A stretch of 64,000 bases of DNA, taken from NCBI RefSeq assembly GCF_050379415.1, contig NZ_JBNRLS010000001.1, positions 124,001-188,000 of the forward strand. Reading direction: 5' to 3'. This document shows positions 36,437 through 45,087 of this stretch, one piece after another (the first letter of the stretch is position 1; each line of letters starts with the position of its first letter). The position numbers and the translations under genes are program-made. This stretch comes from Marinobacter sp050379415. GTDB taxonomy: Bacteria > Pseudomonadota > Gammaproteobacteria > Pseudomonadales > Oleiphilaceae. The notes under the pieces were generated by a model. The model was not told the DNA's origin. It ran no database searches and saw only the letters and a program-made list of their open reading frames with translations.

Positions 36437-36484
36437 ATGGAACTCGAATTCGACGAAAGCGTTGTTGTTCCCAGCAACAACTGA
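36437..36484 (+). CDS. Possible 15-residue micropeptide gene
   Basis: ATG 36437 has a strong ribosome binding site (AGGAGA, six bases upstream). It opens a 15-codon frame, MELEFDESVVVPSNN, that ends in TGA and is followed five bases later by a clean intrinsic terminator. A promoter-like pair, TTGTTC (36362-36367) and TAAACT (36384-36389) with 16 bases between, would give a transcript of about 110 bases. A longer in-frame version from ATG 36374 lacks a ribosome binding site. It could be an acidic peptide or peptide precursor, or a leader controlling the EAL gene. No homologue recognised; function unknown. Confidence 0.45.
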   Translation: MELEFDESVVVPSNN

Positions 36485-36488
36485 GTAA

Positions 36489-36511
36489 AAGCGGTCTTCG
36501 GGCCGCTCTTT
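36489..36511 (+). terminator. Intrinsic terminator with UUCG tetraloop
   Basis: Seven-base-pair stem (36489-36495 with 36500-36506, one G-U pair) closing a C(UUCG)G loop, followed by T-rich TCTTTT. It lies directly after the 15-codon frame and about 140 bases before the EAL gene, so it ends a short transcript or attenuates that gene. Confidence 0.85.
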
Positions 36512-36586
36512 TCATTCGCTCATCCCGTCAATCTTCTCCAGAACACTAACGGATTCCCGTTTCTTCAGGGAAGTTATGGTAATGCC

Positions 36587-36622
36587 TGCATTTTTTTGGC
36601 AATCTCCGCCAAAGAATGCAGT
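36587..36622 (+). other. Long leader hairpin before the EAL gene
   Basis: A 14-base-pair stem with one bulged T and one G-U pair (36587-36601 with 36609-36622) and a seven-base loop, ending 27 bases before the EAL start codon. No T tract follows, so it is not a terminator. It may be a leader structure affecting translation or RNA stability. Confidence 0.5.
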
Positions 36623-36649
36623 CTCGAGCCATAACGACCCGAAGAAACC

Positions 36650-37945
36650 ATGCCCCAACCATCGCCTCAGAAGTTCAGATCCCCCGAGCTTGATCAGCTC
36701 TCGTCCATGATCAACCAGGAAGGCGATGTCTGGACTGCGGAATTCCAGGGGCTGACCCTGAAAACCGCTCTCCAGCCTATCTACAGCGTTTCCCACAAAC
36801 GAATCGTCGGGTACGAGGCGCTGATCCGGGCATTTGACACCAGGAATACCCAGATCCTGCCGGTGGACCTGTTCAAGCTGCCAGCCTCGGATTTCGAGAA
36901 TCTCCTGCTGGACCGGCTTTGCCGCTACCTGCATATCCGTAACTACAGCGGCATCAAAGATGAACTGAACTGGCTGTTCCTCAACGTTTCACCCAAGGTG
37001 GCTACGGTTGGCAACCCGTCTGACTCCTTCTTTGGCCAGCTGCTGAAGAAAACCGGGCTGCCACCGCACCGAATCGTGATGGAAATCGTCGAACAACCCA
37101 CGGACGATGCCGAGCGACTGCGGGAAACCGTGGCCTACTATCGGGAGCTCGGCTGCCTGACAGCCATTGATGACTTCGGAGCGGGCCACTCCAACTTCGA
37201 ACGGATCTGGAACCTGTCACCGGACATCGTCAAGCTGGACCGGACCCTGCTGACACGGGCCACCGAGGACCCGAAGGCCCGGCAGATCCTCAACGGCATC
37301 GTCTCCCTGCTGCACCAGTCGGCGTGCCTGGTTTTACTGGAGGGCGTGGAAACCCGGAGTCAGGCGATGATCGCCATCGATGCCGGCGTGGACTTTGTCC
37401 AGGGCTTCTACTTCCGCAAGCCCAGTACCAAACTCAGTGGCCTGGAGGCATCGCCCGCCGATTTTGGTCAGTTACTGGACGAGTACAAACGGCATAATCC
37501 GGTAACCTTTGATCCGACGCAGCAGGTAGTGAACTTCTTCGAGTACTTCTTCCTGAGAGCCATCGACCGGATGTATTCCGGCGCCACCATGGCGGAAGCC
37601 TGTGCGGAAATGCTCAACCACCCGACGGTTTCCCGCTGCTATCTGGTGGATGCCAACGGCATACAGATAGATGCAACCCTGGTATCGAATGCCGGCACAC
37701 GCAACCTTGACCCACGGTTCCGGCCTCTGGAAGACAGCAGCAGTGCCGACTGGTATCGACAGCAGTACCTCCGTCAGGCCCTCGCACAGCCGGAGAAACT
37801 ACAGGTCACAGCACCTTACCTGTGTGTCACCGGTGCCTATATGTGCGTGACCCTGTCCCTGGGTTTCTACCAGAACGGGGAGCTCAGAGTGCTTTGCTGC
37901 GACATCCTGTCCAGCCCGATCGACCCTCGAGTCAGTACAGACTGA
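36650..37945 (+). CDS. EAL-domain c-di-GMP phosphodiesterase with C-terminal sensor domain
   Basis: A 431-residue soluble protein. The EAL domain (about 35-270) keeps Glu56-Ala-Leu in YEALIR and the catalytic set: NVSP, MEIVEQ, DDFGAGHSN, KLDRTLL, EGVETR and QGFYF. It is therefore probably active, giving pGpG that Orn in this window would clear. The C-terminal 160 residues resemble a PDC/Cache-like sensor of the YkuI_C type (RCYLVDANGIQIDATLVS). There is no signal peptide. A terminator and hairpin lie upstream, suggesting leader control. It overlaps the convergent permease gene by 14 bases. Confidence 0.9.
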   Translation: MPQPSPQKFRSPELDQLSSMINQEGDVWTAEFQGLTLKTALQPIYSVSHKRIVGYEALIRAFDTRNTQILPVDLFKLPASDFENLLLDRLCRYLHIRNYSGIKDELNWLFLNVSPKVATVGNPSDSFFGQLLKKTGLPPHRIVMEIVEQPTDDAERLRETVAYYRELGCLTAIDDFGAGHSNFERIWNLSPDIVKLDRTLLTRATEDPKARQILNGIVSLLHQSACLVLLEGVETRSQAMIAIDAGVDFVQGFYFRKPSTKLSGLEASPADFGQLLDEYKRHNPVTFDPTQQVVNFFEYFFLRAIDRMYSGATMAEACAEMLNHPTVSRCYLVDANGIQIDATLVSNAGTRNLDPRFRPLEDSSSADWYRQQYLRQALAQPEKLQVTAPYLCVTGAYMCVTLSLGFYQNGELRVLCCDILSSPIDPRVSTD

Positions 37946-39707
37946 TCCCGTAAACCACGGCAATCACTGCCACGGTTACCAGGCCGATAAACAGGTTCAT
38001 CGGCAGCCCGACCCGCACGAAATCAGCAAATCGGTAGCCACCGGGGCCGAATACCATCATGTTGGTCTGATACCCGAGCGGTGTGGCAAAACTGGCAGAT
38101 GCGGCCATCATGACCGCAATCACGAAAGGTTCGGCGGGTGCTCCCATGGCCGTGGTCATGGACAACACCACAGGTATCACCAGAACGGCCGCGGCGTTGT
38201 TGGTCACCATTTCGGTCAGAGTGGAGACTGCGAAGTAGACCAGCAGGATAGCCAGCAGGACGTGGCCATGGCTGAGCCCCAGGATGCCCTCGGCCAGGTA
38301 GCTGGCCGCGCCGGTTTCCTGCAGGGCCGCCCCCAGGGCGAATGAGGCGGCAATGGTAAGAACGACCGGGACATCTACCGATTTCTGGGCCTGCCCCACC
38401 GAGCAGCAACCGCTGAGAATCATCAACGCGGCCCCCAGCAGCGCGGCGTTGAGCATACTCATGATCCCGCAGGCCGCCAGCCCCACGAGAACCACCAGAA
38501 TGCTCCAGGACACCCAGGCCCGGTCGTGGCGCGGCGTATCGGTATCCAGATCGTTGATCAGCAGGAAATCCTTGTTATAACGCTGCCGACTGACGAAGGC
38601 GGGGCGGGCTTCCAGCAACAGTACATCCCCGGGCTTGAGGCGGATATTGCCCAGATTGCCCGAGACCCGCTCGCCACCACGAGCCACCGCCAGCACCACG
38701 GCACCGTAGCGGTCCCGGAACCTGGCATCCCGGATGGTCAGCCCGAGCACATCCGACTGGGGCGACAGCACCGCTTCCACCAGCCGCCGCTCGGTCCGGT
38801 CCTTGCTCAGGGACGGCTCGTCCTCATGCACCGAGGGCACGATACCGTTGATCCGCAGCAGGTCGGAGATGGCCTGGGTATCCCCGGCAAAGACCAGCCG
38901 GTCGCCGCCGCGCAGGTGCTCTTCGGAGGGCACCGCCGTCACCACGCTGCCATTCCGTTCGATCTCCACCAGGTAAAGGCGCTCAAGCTCCCGGAGTCCG
39001 GCCTCGCCCACGGTCTTGCCCACCAGCGGCCCACCGTCGGAAACCGCCACTTCCAGGGTGAACTCCCGCATGGAACCGAATTTCTGCTGATCTTTCCGGT
39101 CCGGCAAAAACCGGGGCATGACCAGCAGCATCACCGTCAGGCCAATGACGGCCACCGGCAGGCCGACCATGGTAATGGAGAAAATGGAGAAACCGTCGCC
39201 GCCGGTCAGCTGCTGGTACTGGCCGTTCACCACCAGGTTGGTGCTGGTGCCGATCAGCGTCAGGGTGCCGCCTAGGATGGCGGAATAGCTCAGGGGAATC
39301 ATTAGCTTGGAGGGTGAAATACCGATCTTGCGGGACCATGCATGCACCGCCGGAATCATGGTCGCCACCACCGGCGTGTTGTTCAGAAACCCACTGAGCA
39401 GGGACACCGGCAGGGCAATACGGGCCTGGGCGCTGCGGACGGTTTTGGGGGAGCGAAGCAGGTGGCGCACCAGTAGATCGACGCCGCCGGAGTGGTGGAT
39501 GCCCGAGGCGACCACAAACAATGCCACCACGGTAATCAGGCCGGTGTTACTGAACCCGGCCAGGGCCTGTTCCGGGGAAATCAGGCCACTGACGCTCAAC
39601 ACCACCAGCACGCCCATCATGACCATGTGGGGCGCAAAGCGTCCTGAGCTCATCAGTAATAATGCCGCGCCGGACAGACCCAACGCGAACCAGCCCTGCC
39701 AGTCCAT
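37932..39707 (-). CDS. SLC13/DASS-family permease with two TrkA-C (RCK_C) domains
   Basis: Inner-membrane transporter of 591 residues. Two membrane halves carry the family motifs NNTPVVATMIP and IGTSTNLVVNG in the first half, and TNNAAAVLVIP and PLGYQTNMMVFGPGGY in the second. Between them (about residues 205-380) lie two RCK_C domains (VGKTVGEAGLRE and VLGLTIRDARFRDRYGAVV). Relatives move sulfate or dicarboxylates with sodium; substrate not assignable. It is downstream of parE on the same strand, with 95 bases between. Confidence 0.9.
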   Translation of the reverse strand: MDWQGWFALGLSGAALLLMSSGRFAPHMVMMGVLVVLSVSGLISPEQALAGFSNTGLITVVALFVVASGIHHSGGVDLLVRHLLRSPKTVRSAQARIALPVSLLSGFLNNTPVVATMIPAVHAWSRKIGISPSKLMIPLSYSAILGGTLTLIGTSTNLVVNGQYQQLTGGDGFSIFSITMVGLPVAVIGLTVMLLVMPRFLPDRKDQQKFGSMREFTLEVAVSDGGPLVGKTVGEAGLRELERLYLVEIERNGSVVTAVPSEEHLRGGDRLVFAGDTQAISDLLRINGIVPSVHEDEPSLSKDRTERRLVEAVLSPQSDVLGLTIRDARFRDRYGAVVLAVARGGERVSGNLGNIRLKPGDVLLLEARPAFVSRQRYNKDFLLINDLDTDTPRHDRAWVSWSILVVLVGLAACGIMSMLNAALLGAALMILSGCCSVGQAQKSVDVPVVLTIAASFALGAALQETGAASYLAEGILGLSHGHVLLAILLVYFAVSTLTEMVTNNAAAVLVIPVVLSMTTAMGAPAEPFVIAVMMAASASFATPLGYQTNMMVFGPGGYRFADFVRVGLPMNLFIGLVTVAVIAVVYGISLY

Positions 39708-39802
39708 ATCCGGTATTCCCCGTTATGAAAACTGGCAGCATAGCGACTATCTTGAATACTTAAAAAGAATAAAGCGCGATTTTTAAATCACTTAATGGAA
39801 TA

Positions 39803-41698
39803 TTAAACCGCAACGTCGGCCATATTGCCGTAGGTTTCCAGCCACGCACGGCGGTCCGAAGCCCGCTTCTTGCCAAGCAGCATGTCCATCCGTTCATCGG
39901 TCTGATCACCCTCCTCCAGCGTCAGCATGACCAGTCGGCGGGTGTCCGGTGCCATGGTGGTCTCACGCAGCTGCAGAGGGTTCATCTCGCCAAGGCCCTT
40001 GAACCGGGTGACCTGGATCTTGCCTTTGCGCTTCTCCGCCGCCAGGCGATCGATGATGCCCTGCTTCTCGTGCTCATCCAGGGCATAGAAAGTTTCCTTG
40101 CCCAGATCGACACGATACAACGGCGGCATGGCAACGAAGACGTGCCCGGCGGCAACGAGGGGCCGGAAGTGCTTCACGAACAGCGCACACAGCAAAGTGG
40201 CGATGTGCAGGCCGTCGGAGTCCGCGTCCGCCAGGATGCAGATCTTGTTATAGCGCAGGCCGGCTAGGTCGTCCGAACCCGGATCCACACCAATGGCGAC
40301 AGCGATGTCGTGGACTTCCTGGGAGGCCAGGATCTCACCGGAATCCACTTCCCAGGTGTTGAGGATCTTGCCCCGCAGGGGCATCACCGCCTGGAACTCC
40401 CGGTCCCGCGCCTGCTTGGCGGAACCACCGGCGGAGTCCCCCTCCACCAGGAACAATTCGGATCGGGCAGTATCGCCACCGGAGCAGTCAGCAAGCTTGC
40501 CAGGCAGAGCCGGGCCGGACGTGACCTTCTTCCGGGCTACCTTCTTGCTTGCCCGCAAGCGGCGCTGGGCATTGTTGATGAACAATTCGGCCAGGGCTTC
40601 GGCCACATCGGTATGCTGGTTCAGCCACAGACTGAAGGCATCCTTCACCACCCCGGAGATAAAGGCCGCGGCCTCCCGGGAAGACAGACGCTCCTTGGTC
40701 TGCCCCGAGAACTGGGGCTCCTGCATCTTGAACGAGAGCACGTAGGCCACCCGTTCCCAGATATCTTCCGGCGACAGCTTAACGCCCCGCGGAAGCAGAT
40801 TGCGGAACTCGCAGAACTCCCGCATGGCCTCGAGCAGACCGGTCCGAAGCCCGTTGACGTGGGTACCGCCCTGGGCGGTCGGGATCAGGTTGACATAACT
40901 TTCCATGACCGCCTCGCCGCCCTCCGGCAACCACTGGATGGCCCAGTCCACGGCCTCCTTATTACCGGAGAAACTCCCGGTGAACGGCTCCAGGGGAACG
41001 GCCTCGATGTCCGCCAGCGCGGTGCGCAGGTAATCCCTCAGGCCATCCTCATAAAACCATTCGTCCTTCTCCCCGGTTTTTTCCTGCAGGAAGGTGACGA
41101 TCAGGCCCGGGCACAGAACTGCTTTGGCGCGGAGGTTGTGGCGCAGTCGACTGATGGAGAAGTTGGGGCTGTCAAAGTACTTTGGATCAGGCTTGAAGCG
41201 CAGCCGGGTGCCGGTATTGCGCTTACCGACAGTGTCGATCACCTCCAGCTCGGTGACTTTGTCGCCGTTTGCAAAAGTCATCCGGTGCAGCTGGCCGTCG
41301 CGCTTGATGGTCACTTCCAGCTCGGTGGACAAGGCATTGACCACCGAGACACCAACCCCGTGCAGACCGCCGGAAAAATTGTAGTTGCCCTGGGAGAACT
41401 TGCCGCCGGCGTGCAGCCGGGTCAGGATCAGCTCGACGCCCGAGAGCCCCTCTTCCTTATGGATATCCACCGGCATGCCACGACCGTCGTCCTCGACACT
41501 CAGGGAGCCGTCGCTGTGCAGGATGACATCAATGCGGCGGGAGTGACCGGCAAGGGCCTCGTCGACACTGTTATCGATGACTTCCTGGGCCAGGTGGTTC
41601 GGGCGCGAGGTGTCCGTGTACATACCCGGGCGCTTGCGCACCGGATCCAGACCGCTCAGGACTTCAATGGCGTCGGCGTTGTACTGTTGCTGGCTCAT
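39803..41698 (-). CDS. parE: DNA topoisomerase IV subunit B
   Basis: ATPase subunit of topoisomerase IV. GHKL motifs: EVIDNSVDEALAG, DDGRGMPV and GGLHGVGVSVVNALS. TOPRIM: LVEGDSAGGSAKQARDR and ILADADSDGLH. GLGEMNP lies near the C-terminus. The product is 631 residues (E. coli 630). ATG 41698 is chosen over 41719 from family length. It follows the protease-lipoprotein pair on the same strand. Confidence 0.98.
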   Translation of the reverse strand: MSQQQYNADAIEVLSGLDPVRKRPGMYTDTSRPNHLAQEVIDNSVDEALAGHSRRIDVILHSDGSLSVEDDGRGMPVDIHKEEGLSGVELILTRLHAGGKFSQGNYNFSGGLHGVGVSVVNALSTELEVTIKRDGQLHRMTFANGDKVTELEVIDTVGKRNTGTRLRFKPDPKYFDSPNFSISRLRHNLRAKAVLCPGLIVTFLQEKTGEKDEWFYEDGLRDYLRTALADIEAVPLEPFTGSFSGNKEAVDWAIQWLPEGGEAVMESYVNLIPTAQGGTHVNGLRTGLLEAMREFCEFRNLLPRGVKLSPEDIWERVAYVLSFKMQEPQFSGQTKERLSSREAAAFISGVVKDAFSLWLNQHTDVAEALAELFINNAQRRLRASKKVARKKVTSGPALPGKLADCSGGDTARSELFLVEGDSAGGSAKQARDREFQAVMPLRGKILNTWEVDSGEILASQEVHDIAVAIGVDPGSDDLAGLRYNKICILADADSDGLHIATLLCALFVKHFRPLVAAGHVFVAMPPLYRVDLGKETFYALDEHEKQGIIDRLAAEKRKGKIQVTRFKGLGEMNPLQLRETTMAPDTRRLVMLTLEEGDQTDERMDMLLGKKRASDRRAWLETYGNMADVAV

Positions 41699-41765
41699 AG
41701 TCAGGAAGTGACTCCGCAATTGGTCAGAAAAGCTGAGCCATAGCTTAGGGATTCAACGGCAAAGA

Positions 41766-42251
41766 TCAACGGTTGTTTTGCTCGGGCGTGATGCGGATGT
41801 CACTCCAGCCGCTGGCAGTGACTGCAATGGCGGCGCAGGGAGTGGTCAGCGCCTGGGTGACCAACATGTCCGGTTGCGGTTCACGAATACGAACGGAAAG
41901 CTCCAGGGTGTCATCCTCGATAGCCGAGGACACCAGGGTGACACTGTAGCCGCCCGTGGGTTTCTGGCCCAGTGCTGCAAGGACCACCTGTTCCCGCGCA
42001 AAATCCACGGCCCTGAGTGGCGCCAGGGGCAAGGTCCGGTCCTGCAACCCTTCCAGACGCCCGACATCGGTCTCGCTCTTCAGAAGCAGATGACCTGGTG
42101 CCGTCAGGCCACAATGGGATGACTGGCTGATCTGCCTGGCCAGGGGCGCACCCTCATCGGTCTGAACCTGGGGCTGACTGGTTGCACAGCCGGCAACCAC
42201 CATGCTGGCGCCGGCGAGGGTGAGAGTAAGACAACGGGACAGTAACGTCAT
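41766..42251 (-). CDS. Lipoprotein with PrcB C-terminal-like domain
   Basis: A 161-residue protein with a lipobox VVAGC (Cys22), so an outer- or inner-membrane lipoprotein. The C-terminal half (GQKPTGGYSVTLVSSAIEDD, then a Pro/Gln stretch and TPCAAIAV) matches the PrcB_C pattern. PrcB is the accessory subunit of the Treponema denticola dentilisin complex. It starts two bases after the stop of an S8-protease lipoprotein, so the two are almost certainly one operon, and a partner, maturation or inhibitory role for that protease is plausible (inference). Confidence 0.72.
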   Translation of the reverse strand: MTLLSRCLTLTLAGASMVVAGCATSQPQVQTDEGAPLARQISQSSHCGLTAPGHLLLKSETDVGRLEGLQDRTLPLAPLRAVDFAREQVVLAALGQKPTGGYSVTLVSSAIEDDTLELSVRIREPQPDMLVTQALTTPCAAIAVTASGWSDIRITPEQNNR

Positions 42252-42253
42252 GA

Positions 42254-44911
42254 TCAGCGAATACTCTTGGTGGTTTCATTATCCGGCTGCGCCGAGAGCA
42301 GACGATAGCCCTCAAATCCCGGGCGCGGGAGAACATCGGGGGACTGGGCGGAAATCGTCGGCCTCGAGTAGCTGGTGGTCATCCGGATGCCCTGGATGGC
42401 TTCACCTGCGGTAATGGTAATCTCCTCCCGCAGACCGGAGACCGGGTACTCGGCACAGGCTTCACCAGCATGACAGATCAGACCGTCGTTATCGAGGTCC
42501 GAGCCGGCCACCAGGAAGTAGTTCCCGGGTGGAACCTCGGAAAGAAATCTGGGTTCAACGCCATCATCCGGGCGGAAGCTGAACTGGTATTGGCCATTTA
42601 CCACCTCCACGGTTGCCTGGGACACAGTCGTAAAGATGTCGCCCTCCGGCACCGGGTCGACCAGCAGGACAAAGTGGCGGCCTGCGTTACGGAGGGCTTG
42701 ATCGGCCAGTTGCTGACCAATGACCGGGATTTCCAGGGTGCGGGATTCACCGCCAGTATAGTTGATCTGAAGCGCTGTCCTCTCCGAAACCCCTTCCTCC
42801 AATGCCTCAGGAATCAAGGAAAGATCGATTGTAAAACTGGTTCCCGAATCAGCTGGCTCTACAGCTCCCACGTCAAGCCACGCCGCCGGCGATTTAAGCT
42901 GAACAGTATCAATGGTGACTGTGGTAGGCGAATCCCCATACACCTCCAGCGACACAGTTGCCGAAGAGGCTCCTTCCGTCGAAAGGGTGACAATGGCGGG
43001 AGACGCCGTCAGCAGGTCGGTTACCGGCGCCTCCGAGGCCGCCAATACGGACTTGGCAGCATCCATCAACCCCCAGCCAAGTTCGTCATTTCTGCACGCA
43101 TTATCACAGGAGGAAACCGTAAGCTTGCCTGCCTGAAGCATCGCATTGACCGCCGGATAATCAAGCAAAGCGTTCTCATTTTTCATCAACGCCAGCACAC
43201 CGGAAACATGCGGCGCGGCCATGGAGGTGCCCTGGAGGCCGGCATAGGTGGCCGTCAGGGTTCCGTCGATCACGGCTGCGCTGGTGCTGCTGACCAGATC
43301 GCCCCGGCCATCGGCATTTCCGTCCCGGCTGGCATCACCGCCCGGTGCCGCCAGGTCGACCCAGGAGCCAAAGTTGGAATACGTGGACAACACCCCGGCT
43401 CCATCCACCGCGCTGACAGCAAACACATTATCAAAGGCCGCCGGATAGGACGGCGTGCTAGATGCGGCATTTCCTGCTGCCGCCACGTAAATGGCGCCAC
43501 GTGCGGTACCCAGGTTAATGGCATCCTGTAAATTCTGGATAAAAGGCAGGCCGCCCAGGCTCAGGTTAACAATATCGGCCCGGATAGGCCCGGTATCTCC
43601 GCCGGCAACCCAGTTTAGTGCATTTAGCAAATCTTCAGAGGATCCGGTACCCCCCTCGCCCAACACCCGGACAGGCACCAGCGTTGACTGGTAGGCAATA
43701 CCGCCACCACCTCTCTGGTTGACCGCAGCAGCTACCGTGCCGGCCACATGAGTGCCGTGGTAGACGCTACCACCCACACTATTACCAGGGTCAGAAGGGT
43801 TATCGTCGGGTTCGGGATCGCCATCGTTGTCGTATTCGCCGGAAACAAAATCTTCAGTAATACCGACGTTGGCGTTCAGGTCCACATGCCAGTTTCCTGG
43901 CCGGCCAAAGAGCCCGGTATCCAGAACCGCAACACTCACGCCTTGCCCGCCGTCCTGGGCAAGTTGCCAGGCAATGGGAGCATTCAACAGCTCATAGTGC
44001 CACTGCTGACCCAAAGCAGGGTCGGCATAAAGCGGCTCACTGACTGGCGTCTCCTGGGATCTGACCAGGTAGTTGGGCACGGCGCTTTTCACCGCTCCGT
44101 CTTTGCGCAAGCTTTCAATCCACGCCAGAGTCTGGCTTGCCCGGTTGCCATCGCCCTGACTCACAGTCTCGGCCATTCGTACTCGCCAGAGCCCCCGACC
44201 AAGCCCTCTCATTTCAGTCATCCCGAGCGCAGACATCTGCGCTGACGCAGCGCCCTGAAACCCCTGCTCCTGCTCCAGGGCAACAATGGCCTCCCCCTCG
44301 ACAAACTGATGGTTGGGCCATTCATGGACAGACTGGGCAGACAGGCCGGAAGCCGAGGACGACAGGATATAGAGCATGGGTGTTGAGTCGGCCAACACCT
44401 CTATCCGGTAGGTGCCCTCCGGCCAGGACCGGGTGTTGTCATCAGCGAGGCTGACACTCACCTGGGAGGTGGTTTCACTGGTACTGACGCTGGCGATCAG
44501 ATCACCTGAAACGGGATCCAGTAACCTGAGCGTCAGACCGGAGCGGCCGGCACGGGTTGCAAACGCCTGCAGCGACACGCGCTGATCCGGAGCCAGGTTC
44601 AAGGCAAAGCGGTCGAGAGCATCAGTGAAGTAATCGGTACCGGGAAACCCGCCTGCAGTCGGATAGCTTCCGTCCTCGCTACTTACATAGCCTGCAAGAA
44701 TGAATTCCGCAGGCAATGCCTGAACACTGTCAGACGGAGACGGATTCAGCGAGAGCGAATCGGCAGTATCGACATCTACCCGGGTTCCCGCCTCGATATC
44801 GATCACCCCGGAGAGTGCCACATCCACCGGCGCGGTTTCACCACCACCGGAGCCACCTCCACAACCAGCCAAAGCCACTGCCAGGCTCACTACCAAGCTT
44901 TTCCTAAGCAT
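42254..44911 (-). CDS. Subtilisin-like (S8) serine protease, lipoprotein
   Basis: An 885-residue envelope protease. A lipobox LAGC (Cys17) precedes a Gly/Ser linker. There is then a bacterial pre-peptidase-like region, and the S8 domain carries Asp331 (VAVLDTGLF), His385 (HGTHVAGTVAA) and Ser563 (QGTSMAAPHVSG), all present. The C-terminal 250 residues form beta-rich domains ending in a Ser/Asn/Asp-rich repeat-like region (DLDNDGLICHAGEACAEYP). ATG 44911 is chosen (AAGGAA seven bases upstream). The PrcB-like lipoprotein follows after two bases. A stretch of 176 bases upstream holds its promoter and the terminator of the permease gene. Confidence 0.93.
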   Translation of the reverse strand: MLRKSLVVSLAVALAGCGGGSGGGETAPVDVALSGVIDIEAGTRVDVDTADSLSLNPSPSDSVQALPAEFILAGYVSSEDGSYPTAGGFPGTDYFTDALDRFALNLAPDQRVSLQAFATRAGRSGLTLRLLDPVSGDLIASVSTSETTSQVSVSLADDNTRSWPEGTYRIEVLADSTPMLYILSSSASGLSAQSVHEWPNHQFVEGEAIVALEQEQGFQGAASAQMSALGMTEMRGLGRGLWRVRMAETVSQGDGNRASQTLAWIESLRKDGAVKSAVPNYLVRSQETPVSEPLYADPALGQQWHYELLNAPIAWQLAQDGGQGVSVAVLDTGLFGRPGNWHVDLNANVGITEDFVSGEYDNDGDPEPDDNPSDPGNSVGGSVYHGTHVAGTVAAAVNQRGGGGIAYQSTLVPVRVLGEGGTGSSEDLLNALNWVAGGDTGPIRADIVNLSLGGLPFIQNLQDAINLGTARGAIYVAAAGNAASSTPSYPAAFDNVFAVSAVDGAGVLSTYSNFGSWVDLAAPGGDASRDGNADGRGDLVSSTSAAVIDGTLTATYAGLQGTSMAAPHVSGVLALMKNENALLDYPAVNAMLQAGKLTVSSCDNACRNDELGWGLMDAAKSVLAASEAPVTDLLTASPAIVTLSTEGASSATVSLEVYGDSPTTVTIDTVQLKSPAAWLDVGAVEPADSGTSFTIDLSLIPEALEEGVSERTALQINYTGGESRTLEIPVIGQQLADQALRNAGRHFVLLVDPVPEGDIFTTVSQATVEVVNGQYQFSFRPDDGVEPRFLSEVPPGNYFLVAGSDLDNDGLICHAGEACAEYPVSGLREEITITAGEAIQGIRMTTSYSRPTISAQSPDVLPRPGFEGYRLLSAQPDNETTKSIR

Positions 44912-45030
44912 CCCGGGTTCCTTTTCTTCTTCCAATCCGCCTTTTCCGTCTGCCAATTCAAGCATACACCATCACCCAGCATTCGTTACCGCCCCTGTCT
45001 GCGAGTACGGGGATAAACGCCTCACGGATG

Positions 45031-45065
45031 AAAAAAAACCGCCAGCGGCCGGGCCGGTGGCGGTT
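45031..45065 (-). terminator. Intrinsic terminator after the TRAP-type permease gene
   Basis: On the minus strand an eight-base-pair outer stem (45065-45058 with 45044-45037) plus a three-pair inner stem is followed by a T run (complement of 45031-45038). It separates the transporter operon from the S8 protease gene. Confidence 0.88.
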
Positions 45066-45087
45066 ACTTCAATCTACAGAAGCCAGG

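Noticed and set aside
36374..36484. Longer 36-codon version of the micropeptide frame
   Set aside because: No ribosome binding site precedes ATG 36374, whereas the internal ATG 36437 has a strong one; the promoter-like pair would also start transcription downstream of 36374.
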